Assembly: GCA_900169235.1 (NCBI GenBank)
Contig: FWCC01000328.1
Location: forward strand, 186,001 to 250,000
DNA: 64,000 bases
DNA from: Zarea fungicola
Taxonomy: Eukaryota > Ascomycota > Sordariomycetes > Hypocreales > Cordycipitaceae
Reading direction: 5' to 3'
Shown here: piece after piece, positions 31,319 to 41,516 of the stretch
How the letters are laid out: every line of letters starts with the position of its first letter
Numbering within the stretch: the stretch's first letter is position 1
Made by a program: the position numbers and the translations under genes
Notes under the pieces: generated by a model
What the model was told of the DNA's origin: nothing
What the model saw: only the letters and a program-made list of their open reading frames with translations
Database searches by the model: none

Positions 31319-34300
31319 CGACCCTGGTATAAACTTGACTGTAACCAAACTACGCAATAAATGTTACCTTTGAATTGGGAGCACTGATTAACTAGTGACA
31401 ACCAAATCCATGGTCTAGACGCTCGAATTTCCCCTCAATTGCACTCCTCCAGCGGCTGTAAATGCTACTAGGACAAATGAAAAGTTTTCTTTACGGAGGA
31501 GTTCAGTCGCTTGTCGCGAATAACCTGAATCCGCACTGGTTGGGGCTGGTAGTCTCAATTGACTCGAACACGGCGGGCCTTGCCTGAGCGTCGCCATCAA
31601 TATACTTCGTTCCATGTTTAAGTCGAGTCTGACGGACAAATTTTTATTTGTCCATAATTTGATGCATCATTGGTATCGAAACGTGGCATTTGTCGCTCTA
31701 TTCACGGTATTATCTGATGGCAGAATCAGAGTACAGAATGCATTGCTCGGTCCATAACTATATACTCTAGCTCTCCATTAAGCCGTTTCCGACTTTTTGC
31801 TAGACTTATCCATAGCACCTCAGTACCTCAGCAGAGTCGGGCAGGCGAGGTCCTGCTTCCTCAACCCCGGCCGTACTTGTGGTGAGGAATACATTAGCTA
31901 GCGGCAAACGCACCCACTACCGAACATTGCAGGGGCTACGGCAAAATAACGCTCCCCGCCAGTGCAGGAAGAAGTTAGAATGATTGACAAGTTCTTTTCT
32001 GACAGGGGTATGTAAAGTAATCAGTTGACACGTCTCTTTCGTGGAGCTAGTTTGGGCGGAGCCCTGCATCCCGACTTACCTACTCCATCGGCACTGGCTC
32101 AGTTCCGGAGGATAGCGCGGGGTAGCATCTATGCAAATACTTAGTAAATATGCACAAGCGGGAAAAGGCGGTCCAGGGGCAATGACTTCATGTTGATATG
32201 GGATATTCCCTCATCGAGGCGCTTCAAAGATGAAGGCTTGAGTGTCATGTGGCCACACCATCTTCACAAGCAAAAAAGAACGGCCGCTCGGCAACGGATT
32301 CCGAACGACTATCAATTTGAAAACCGAGACACTCGGTGGTTCTGTACCCCACAGATGTATTTTACTTGGCGTGGGGTTTTGCAATGAACCAAGTCCGTGA
32401 GTTGCAGCTTACAAAATGATAACTTTGACTGCCCTGAAATCTAATTCTACCAACAGAGTTTCCAACCGGGAAAATTAATCCTGCCGGCATTCGAAATATC
32501 AAATGTTCTAACGTGTTTCGAGACGGGCAGCTCATTGCCAGAAATCTTGATATTGTCATAGACAGCCGGAGCGGGAACGGAGTCAAAAACACTTACCCAC
32601 GACATCCACATCCCACCCCGCAAAAGGCTGGGAATAAACTAGGCTGCTGCCTGGCGGTGTGATGGAGAGTCTAGATTGCGAACGTGGCCATCGCTTTTGT
32701 GAATAATTACAAGCTCCCACCGCCAGCCATCTGGATGGTTTGGGTGAGTTGCTCCGGCGCTATTGCTGCAACTGCTGTCAGTGGGACGGGGTCGTAGTGA
32801 GTGAAAAGCCAAAACCCTCGCTTGCATTGAACGAGATGTGTCGGACCATGATGTCGAAGCCTTTGTAATGCGTTCATGCAGATTCCCTTGCGAATCCCGG
32901 CTATGTCATCCGCCTGCTTCGAGGTCGTCAGGTCAGCCTCCCCATTCAAAAGGGATGTGTATTCTCGAGATGCGGCCCTAGCCCTACCCGGCCTTCCTCG
33001 GGTTAAAGCAGCGCAAATGTGTGCCTCACAGCCTGCGCCGCTCGAGCGATGCTACTCTATTGGTTTCCTAGTTCTGAATCTTCCTTGACAATGAACGAGC
33101 TATGGGGCACAGCCAACTGTCCCACTGTCTCCGTTCTGGTTACAATTCTTGCCCCGTTGTCAGTGGCATTCACAGAGTGAAAAGAAGCTGAAAGGGTGGC
33201 TGAGTAGTGGTTGACCCGGTGTGGTCCTGAACCATGACGCCTCCTGCTTACTGCCGCCGCGTATTAGACAGTAAGCCTTGTTTTTAACCCCAGCCCAATT
33301 GGCTCGGGTGAACCGGCAGAACTTTACATAACCTGCGACCGATTGTATTAGCCCCGTTTAGTTAGACATACAGAAGCTTTTGGCGCCGACCATCTCAATT
33401 TTTGCAGCCTCATGACAGGGCGCACTTCTGCCTTGGTGGCTTGGGAGCCCATCACAATTACCAGATTAGGCTCTCCATCCGTAGCCCCCACGAAACATGT
33501 AGCTAAACTATGGCAAAATGTTTCAGTTGATTTTATTTGAATAATTTAATATGTAGAATCCATCTACAAGCTGAACTTGTTCATTACTCCGGCGGCCATC
33601 ACTACCTGCTACAAACTATTACTCCCACTAGTTGCAGCTGACGCTTTTGCTAATAATACTACCCTCTGCTACCACAAGTGCGAGTAGCTCTTCGAGTAAT
33701 GTAACCAACTTTTGTGCCTTGCTTTTATTAGTGAAATTGAAAAGGTAGAACAAACGTTTGCTAAACGTTCCCCCACAGACTCACTTGTGAGAGACTATTC
33801 CAGTCTTGGGTACTCGCCCGGCACCACCAACGCAGCTCCATGATTACTTGTTTGTTTTTTCTTTTTCTGTTCCTCTTTTCTGACACACAATTGGCTTACC
33901 CCAGGATGCTCTGCGTGAGACCGTACTCCGTATTAGCTACTTGCCTTGCCCTGCAACCAAATGTTCTCCACACCACAATATGGTTCATCTCATGACCTGA
34001 GTCGTCTTGGTGACATGCATCTGCCGCAGACGCAGCTCGCAAAACTCTCTCCGCAGCTCTGCGGGGATTGAGGCTGCAGTGCTAGTAAGTTCGCCTCTCT
34101 GCTAGTATTTCCTAGTCCTGCCCCGTTTCTGAATATGGATATTGTTTTCCCCAGGTCTCACTGGGGTTGCCGCGTGGCAAGGAGTAACGGTCGAGAGCAT
34201 CAGCTGAGAAAATTCATATATAAGACGTAGATCATCTCTCATGAAAGCGGTGACTTTCTCCCATATCACACCAGACTCATACAAACTCTTTTTCATTCTG

Positions 34301-34362
34301 CTTTGAGGCTCCTCAATCAGATTATCCTCATTTAGTCTCGCCGCCAACACACCCTGGCAACC
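28785..34362. other. Gene desert of about 5.6 kb
   Basis: I found no gene I can support on either strand. The longest ATG frame is 133 codons (30575-30174, minus) and has no motifs. An AT/GT microsatellite lies at 31287-31318. The base composition is mixed and I do not see long repeats or transposon ends. The left 150 bases include the promoter of the Eht1-like gene and the right 300 bases that of the lipase. Long noncoding transcripts cannot be excluded. Confidence 0.5.
31287..31318 (+). repeat. Compound (AT)6(GT)10 microsatellite
   Basis: Twelve bases of AT repeat (31287-31298) followed by twenty bases of GT repeat (31299-31318), uninterrupted. Confidence 0.95.
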
Positions 34363-35421
34363 ATGCATGTCGCTGCCCTTCTTTCACTCGCCGCTACCGT
34401 GGCCGGTAGCCCTATGGCAAACTACATTACTTCTATTGAAGGAAGAGGTATGTTTTTAGTGAATGTTCGGCTTCTCATAATCCAGCAATATATTGACACC
34501 ATCATCGCAGACAGTGTCAGCAACTCGCAGATGAACAACTTCCGGTTCTATGCCCAACACGCCGCCGCCGCTTACTGCAACGCAGAAGGTCCATCCCCTG
34601 GTGATTCAGTCTCCTGCGGCGGCGAGTGTGACGATGTGATGCGCAACGGTGCTACCATTATCGACACTATGCAGGGCCAAAACACGGGCATTGCTTCCTA
34701 CGTCGCCGTCGATAACGTCCGCAAGGAGATTGTCTTTTCCACTCGCGGCAGCCACAACATTCGCAACTTCATCACCGACGTCATATTTGCCAAGCGCGAC
34801 TGCGACTTTGCCTCAGGCTGCAAAATGCACACCGGGTTCTCGGACTCGTGGAACGAAATCTCCTCGGCCGTCACTTCGGCCATCAAGGAGGGTCTGCGGG
34901 CGCATCCCGGCTACAAGGTCGTCGTCACCGGCCACTCCCTCGGTGGTGCCGTCGCCTCGCTTGGCGGTGCATATCTCCGCCGCGCGGGCATCAAGAACGA
35001 CATCTACACCTTTGGGTCCCCCCGCATCGGCAACGACGTCTTTGCCAACTTTGCAGACGGCCAGGCTGGTGGCCTGTTCCGCATGACGCACATTGACGAC
35101 CCCGTCCCCCGTCTGCCTCCCATGATCTTCAACTACCGCCACACGGGCCCCGAGTACTGGCTGTCCAACGGCGGTGCCATGCAGGACAAGTACCAGCCCT
35201 CGGACGTCAAGATCTGCCCTGGCATTGCCAACACGCAGTGCAACGCCGGCACTTTGGGCTTTGATGTGCTGGCGCACCTGCACTACCTCACTGATACTTC
35301 CGACTGCGGCCCTATCGGTATTAGCTGGAAACGAAACGGGCCTTCGGATGAGGAGATTAAGCAGCGGTTGACTAAATGGAGCCAGCAGGATCAGGCTCTG
35401 GTCAAGGGAGGAAAGGCTTAA
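34363..35421 (+). CDS. Secreted class 3 lipase (feruloyl-esterase/lipase type), 331 aa
   Basis: Two exons, 34363-34447 and 34511-35421, around a 63-nt intron (GTATGT...TCGCAG). The intron length is a multiple of three with no stop, so the unspliced frame is also open, but splicing gives the family sequence GRDSVSNSQMNNFRFYAQHA. The signal peptide is MHVAALLSLAATVAGS. The fold is the Rhizomucor-type lipase: STRGSHNIRNFITDV, nucleophile elbow VTGHSLGGAVASL (serine near residue 169), YTFGSPRIGN, catalytic Asp in HIDDPVPRLPP and His in AHLHYL. Paired cysteines suit an extracellular enzyme. It would hydrolyse acylglycerols or related esters. Confidence 0.93.
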   Translation: MHVAALLSLAATVAGSPMANYITSIEGRGMFLVNVRLLIIQQYIDTIIADSVSNSQMNNFRFYAQHAAAAYCNAEGPSPGDSVSCGGECDDVMRNGATIIDTMQGQNTGIASYVAVDNVRKEIVFSTRGSHNIRNFITDVIFAKRDCDFASGCKMHTGFSDSWNEISSAVTSAIKEGLRAHPGYKVVVTGHSLGGAVASLGGAYLRRAGIKNDIYTFGSPRIGNDVFANFADGQAGGLFRMTHIDDPVPRLPPMIFNYRHTGPEYWLSNGGAMQDKYQPSDVKICPGIANTQCNAGTLGFDVLAHLHYLTDTSDCGPIGISWKRNGPSDEEIKQRLTKWSQQDQALVKGGKA

Positions 35422-37526
35422 AAAGCAAAAGAACGAACAGTCACTTTGTCGTTTATCAGCACATCTTAACGGCCAATGATGAATGGACGCCCAAGAGCGT
35501 CTGATGATAGTCTCTCATGATGAACGAAATACATGTTGGAAGAAGCGCATTGTCTCATATTTTGGCATTGTACATATCTGTTGTCGAATTTTCTATTCAT
35601 TTGTATTTATCGCCTTTTGTACATAGCACGCCTTTAGTCAATTGATATTGTATATTTCACAACCGCACAAGCCAAATTACCTGACACAGCTTGAGTCGCC
35701 AGCTTGTTGTCCTTTTGTATCGTTTTCCCACCCTCTCCCTGCTGTTCGCCTCGGTTGACTACACATAGATTCCGGCAGAATGTGATTGTTCATGCAAGGC
35801 CCATAGATGGTCGCTGTCAGGAGCATCCGACCAACATGCCATCACAGGGCTAATATGCTACCGAGGGAAAGGGTGCCAATTGAAAGTTTGGAGAGCTGTA
35901 TTTACGGTTGCATGGTAGAACGTGAAACGAGCCTAAACTGATAGTTTGCAGAAAAATGGATTCGGCTTGTTGTGCGGCGCTGCCCGCCAGATCCCTGCGC
36001 CGCATCAATGCACCTGTCGCAAACCTGTCGATCCGGGATTAGCAAGCGAAGAAAAACAAGAAATTGCCGGTTTCACGCTAAGTTGGTTAGTTAGACGTGT
36101 GGCTGGTCTGCGGCACTTGGATTGCATGCCAGATTTCCGCATTCCTATAACTAGTTATTTCATTAGCTGCAGGCTAAGAAATAGAAGAAATAGAAGAAAT
36201 ATGCAATGCCCGCTTCACCAAAAATGTTTTGTTAGAAAAGCAAGCAGAAGGCTGCACCTAGAACCTAGTTTAGACTGTGCGGTTTTTTTTTGGGGTTTTT
36301 TTTTTTTTGGCTGGTGGAATGCACTCTTTCTAAATTGAAATACTCGGTGATGGTATCGTCGTGACTTTATAATCCACCACCTGCTTCAGATTGCGACGAC
36401 GTTTCTCGCCGTCCTCTCCTATTTCTAACGCTATTGGTCTTGGACTACCTGGGAAGCAAATATTCATCAACATGCTGATTGGCATGCTTAAAGACCAACA
36501 GAGGCAAGCCTCACCCTCACCACTAGTTCTAATGAGAAACCATCTCTTGGGTTGAACTCGACGGCATCTGTGGCAACGTATTCGTGTACTTGGCCAAAGG
36601 AAGCAATACCGTCGACAATACCGTCGACAAACCCGCAAACTGTGTCGACGCTGTTGCTGTCATTATTGTCGCTTCCGTTGACATTAGTGTATGCTCGAGA
36701 GATCTAAACTTCCATTGATATTTACATATTCTTCTAGCACACCGGCAAACAGTAAACCTGACCAGAAAACGATCCGTACTACAATGGCAGTTTAGTAATT
36801 TTAAACAATTCTTGTCCCAATACGACACACTCCGATTACGTTCTACTGAGAAACCCCAAGCCAGGCGCAGAGTTGAGTCCCGGACACTTTTGGTCTGGCT
36901 TCAGGTGCCTTCGACCCGTTCCCAAACATTATTATGCCATTCGACTATGCACACAACGACCTTTCGACCACAGTTGATATCTCAAACCAAAATCCTCAGC
37001 AATCGTAACACAAAGTCTCCCCCCACCAAAAAAATCACCGGCTTTCTGCTGCAGGTCTGTAGGGAGACTTTCAAATGAAAGCCAAAATCGTTTCAGTAAA
37101 TTCATCTGCATTGGCAATAGATTCTGTCTCGAGCCTTTCGCATTGTACCTTGACTTTCTCAACCGTAGTAGGCTTGTCCACCTAGCCACTCTCATCTTTT
37201 GGGAGTCTTGGTGGTAGTTGGCTAAATCTTCGAAATCCCTCACTTCATAGCTGGACTGAGGTGCTTCTTACCATGAGTAACTTCCTCAATCAACTAAAAG
37301 CATCCGCGCGACAAAGTGCAATCGGCAACCAGATCGTCAACGTTGTATCTAACCAGATAAAACAGCAAATCAAATCATATACATCATTACACGCCTTAAC
37401 GCTAAGCCATCTAACTTACAGCCATCTTCATCCATTACTGCTCCAAGGCTTCCATCGTGACTTGCTTTAAAATACCTCCAGGGTATTTTCAATAACGGCC
37501 ACGAATACTTCATAATCATCATGGCC
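35422..37526. other. Gene-poor stretch with a possible coding relic
   Basis: 2.1 kb between the lipase and RAD16. On the minus strand, 36712-36503, one frame between stops reads coding-like (VCGFVDGIVDGIASFGQVHE and VATDAVEFNPRDGFSLE) with no start codon. A poly-T tract lies near 36283-36309, and a 12-base ATACCGTCGACA unit is duplicated near 36606-36630. Nothing else is supported. Confidence 0.45.
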
Positions 37527-40500
37527 CTAGGAGCCACGGAACAAGAATTGCATGTCCTCGGGACTTAACGACTCCATTGCCTTGTCATCCCCATTCACCG
37601 TAGAGTGAATCATGCTCGTCTTTTTCTCTTGAATAAGCACCATGCGGCTCTCCACCGAGTCTTCAATGCACAGTCGTGTAATTGTGCAGGGACGAGTCTG
37701 CCCGATCCGGTGACACCGATCCGCCGACTGCCATTCTGCAGCAGGGTTCCACCATCTACACAAAGCCGTTAGTTATTTGGAATGACCCAGGCAAGATTCC
37801 CGGATCAAAGACAAGGAATGAAACTTACGGGTCAACAATAAAGACGCGCGATGCCTCTGTCAGATTCAACGCAACGCCACCTGCCTTGAGCGATACCAGA
37901 AAGCACTCTACGTCCACATTCGTCATGAAATGCTCAATCGAAGCTTGTCGTTGGGCCGGCGTCATGCTGCCATCCAGCATGACCGTTGTGATGCCTGCCC
38001 GGCGAAGTCGCCACTCCACTAGCTGTAGCATCGTCGTGAACTGCGAAAAGATGATTGACTTGTGCGACGCATTGTCCGAGCGCAGCTTGTGTAGCTCATG
38101 CACCAGAAGCTCAATCTTGGAGGATGAAGTCCAATTCTCCATTTTGATGCGATTGATAATGGACGACTTCTTCACCAGCGACTGATCCTGTTCGATTTCT
38201 GGCTGCTCCAGGTCAATCGATAGTGGGATATGGCAACGAGGGCAGTCGGGTTCGTCGGTGGAGTGCACATAGCTGGCCACGCAGGCGCGACAGAAATCGT
38301 GCTTGCATCGGCTACGGACGGTATCTTCGGCCGGCTCATCGCAGATGCAACAGACAAGTACATTCTGGCCACCCTCCGAATTTTTCTTCAGGATCAAATC
38401 TGGATGGTCAGCGACCTGACGCATTTGCATAATCAGGCCGAAAATGTTGGCATAGTTGTTGAGCAAGACACCTTGGTGCACATATGTATCAAACTTGCGC
38501 TGACCGCTTGTCATGATGCTGCCCGCAAAATCGTTTTCTTCCTCTCCAAAGAACTGGCGATCGACAAAAACTTCCTTGACAGGAAGTTCCATTGCGTTTG
38601 TGTGATCCTTCTTCAGTCGGCGGAGCATGATGCGTTCCGTCATTAATCGGAGCTTCTTAAACGCCACCTGCCCAGGACCAAAGTTACCAAACTTCTGAAT
38701 AGGGTTCAAAAGTTCTTGGTTAAAGACGGACACGTGCTGCATACCACCGTGACCGCAATCTGTGCAGCGATGATCGTCGTCAAGTGCCCATTCCAATCGT
38801 GAGCAAGGGCATTGTTTGCAGAGATACGACGCAAATGGCCGGATGTTGAGGAACCGGATGAGAGAAAAGAACTCGCCGATTCTATTTTGTAGGGGAGTCC
38901 CCGTCAAGCACCACCGATAATTCGTCTTTAGAGCAAAGCATGCCTTTGCTGTCATAGTCGTGCGCGTTTTAATACAATGTGCCTCATCAAGAATGATACG
39001 ATGAAAGGTAAGAGCGTGGATGACGCTTTGCTCCTTGTAGATCCCATCCTTGCGCTTGAATCCACGCTCCTGTTTTCGGAAAATCGACTCCAAGCTGTTG
39101 TACGACATCATAATGACATCGTATTTTTTCAAATCCTTGGTTTGCATGCCCTTTGTCTTGGCATTGGTGCCATGAAAGACAAAAGTCTTGAGCGTCCCGT
39201 CCGTATATGACTCAATCTCCGACTGCCATTGCATCAGAGCAACTGGTGGTACTAGGACAAGTGTAGGCTGCTTCGCAGGATAGTCAGACATGATGAGCGA
39301 GACAGCTTGAATGGTTTTCCCAAGGCCCATTTCATCACCCAGGAGACCGCCGCGCCACTCCCTCTTTTCCATCTCCTGCATCCAAGCCAGGCCCTCGAGC
39401 TGAAAGCCCTTCAAGCGACGCGAGATTGTCTTGGGTTGTTCAGCCCTGACTGCATTTATGATTGGCGTCTTCTCCAAGTCTGTCCACATATTAGCTAGCT
39501 CGGGATGGTGGTTTTCGAGGCGGTCGCGTTCAGTCCGCCCTCGGCGTTTGTTGCCACGTCTATAGGCTTTCCGAGAGGCGGCAATTCTTTGAAGTGCACT
39601 TATGCCAACATCGCTTGACTCAGAATCTTCAGAGAGCTCAGTTAATGCAACGGAACTGAGAGAACCGGTGTCAGAATCGTTATCATCGATGCTGGTGGCA
39701 TCGAGACTAGACCTGCCCTGGGTTATGAATGAGCTTTTCTTTGGCCGGGAGGCTGCTCTAGAAACCGAACCGCCTGCTGGCGGCATACGACGCTTTCCCT
39801 TTGATTTGGATAGTGGCTCCTCATCGCTGGATGCCTCAAAGGCCGAAGAATCAGCTAAGTCGTTGGTAGCGTTGAAATCATCGGAATCTGAAATCTCGAC
39901 GGATTTGTTGTGTACATCAGTAATTTTCACGTCGTCGTCGCTGCCTAGCGCAATGGCGGCGGCAATTTCAGCATCTGGATCAATGTCAGACGGTGGCCCA
40001 TCCTCGGAGTCGGGAATGACCCTGCTCTTCTTTTTCGGACGAGAAGTACTGGTGCTAGATGCCGTGTTTGCTCGTTCTCTCTTTGCAGCTCTAGTTGGGA
40101 GTTCTGTTGATGTAATTCCACCCGACACACGACCCGATCTCCTAGGGGGTGGTAGAGCAGACTCATCGCTGTCCAAAATCGCAAACTCTGCACGTTGAAG
40201 TCTCCTCGCAACTTTGGCGTCTGGCGACTGGTCTGAAAACGCGTCATCCTCGTCGTCTGAGTCCTGGACCAAATCGGCTCGACGCTTTCCCTTGGCGTTG
40301 AGAGAAAGAGCGCTTGTTTTCAATGCTCGCTCTCTGGCTGCGCGATCCTGTGCGGTTGGCACCTCAATGACAAATGATGAGCTCTTGCTGTCGCGGGCAA
40401 AGCTTCCTAGGGGTGTGGGCATTTTGCTGGTTGCCGGCGTAGAGTCACTGCCGGCATCCGAGGTAAGCTCACTGGGAGTGGCGACCGAGGAGACAGCTTC

Positions 40501-40732
40501 ACTGAGCAATGCTGCAGATGCAACTCTATTTCGGGTCTGTTTACCACTGACAGAGCCTGCGATGGATGGAGCTGGCGACGAGTTGTTGCTCGCAAGCAAG
40601 GATGCTCGAGCAGAACGTCGTACGCCACTGCTTGCTGTATACAATGTTAGTGAGAACTGGCATTGCGCGGCGCAATTGGTGCATACCGGCCGCCGGGGTT
40701 GAGGCACCGCTGCCTGGTCGACCCCTGGGCAT
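37527..40732 (-). CDS. RAD16: Rad16 SNF2-family ATPase with RING finger, 1,026 aa
   Basis: Three exons: 40732-40687, 40634-37829 and 37755-37527; introns 52 and 73 nt, 1,027 codons. The first 430 residues are disordered, acidic and Ser-rich with basic clusters. The SNF2 ATPase begins with [10 protein letters not shown] and the P-loop [11 protein letters not shown] (about 440-455). DEAH is near 567. A C3HC4 RING is inserted at about 775-820 ([20 protein letters not shown], then CPRC), as in yeast Rad16. The helicase C lobe ends with [20 protein letters not shown] and RIGQT, spanning the last intron. With Rad7, Rad16 forms the ATP-dependent damage-recognition complex of global genome nucleotide excision repair, and the RING serves a Cul3-type ubiquitin ligase. 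RAD7 is the divergent neighbour. Confidence 0.96.
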
Positions 40733-41156
40733 AATGTATTTCCCTTGGGGGTGTTACTTGAAATGGATGGCTAAAAAACGTAATTGGGCAACCGAAATTA
40801 GTGGAAACGGTATTCTAAACGACCCTCGCGGTGAATGACGGGAGTCCGAATTCGAGTTTCACGGCCGGCGTGATTGGGTCGCACCGGGTGTCTAATTCAG
40901 GTATAATTGCCACTGAAGATGACAAAAATCTGAATGTGCCTGTCTATCAGAAGATGGCGGACTGGCGATGGCAATGGATGTGGCGATGGAGGGAAAAAAA
41001 AAAAAGGAAAAAGCCACGAGTCGTTTGGGGAATCGAGCGGGCGTGAATTCCAAAGTCATTTCTTTTGTTCTGCCACCGTGACAGCCAAACCTCCCTGGCA
41101 CAGTGCCAATAAGTGATGACAGCGCTGCGAGACCGCGAAACAGCTTAACACGACAG

Positions 41157-41162
41157 CACGTG
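41157..41162. promoter_or_regulatory. CACGTG E-box 1 between RAD16 and RAD7
   Basis: Palindromic CACGTG in the context CAGCACGTGCAGG. Binding is not shown. Confidence 0.4.
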
Positions 41163-41293
41163 CAGGCCCTGAAAAGCTAAAGAGCCAGTGCGCCGGGTAT
41201 ACCGCACTGTGGAGCTTGCACAGCGGTTAGTAATTTGCCACCATGAGACGTGAAAACGCACAGTGCGAATTGAGAAGAAAATTTCATTTAAGC

Positions 41294-41299
41294 CACGTG
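41294..41299. promoter_or_regulatory. CACGTG E-box 2 between RAD16 and RAD7
   Basis: Palindromic CACGTG in the context AGCCACGTGACAC, the GCCACGTGAC form favoured by Cbf1-type factors. Confidence 0.4.
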
Positions 41300-41516
41300 A
41301 CACCGTGTTAGAACCGCGCTCGCACTAGCTGACACGCTGGAGTGTTTGCACTGCCCTGTGTCTGTTCTTTAAACGCCACTGTGCTACTCACTGGCACTTG
41401 AATTCCTGACTCTCCTCCCCTGCCGCATAATTGGACACTGTTCAATTTATTCGACCGATTTCTTCATAAATACCGTCCAATTGTCTGCTTTTATCCGACG
41501 CCGAGACCTTTTCAAG

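Larger units (their letters stand above)
40733..41516. promoter_or_regulatory. Shared 784-bp promoter region of RAD16 and RAD7
   Basis: Both repair genes diverge from this interval. It contains two perfect CACGTG boxes, at 41157-41162 and 41294-41299, the target of Cbf1/Pho4-type bHLH factors in fungi. A poly-A tract lies at 40995-41005. Co-regulation of the two partners is inferred. Confidence 0.65.
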
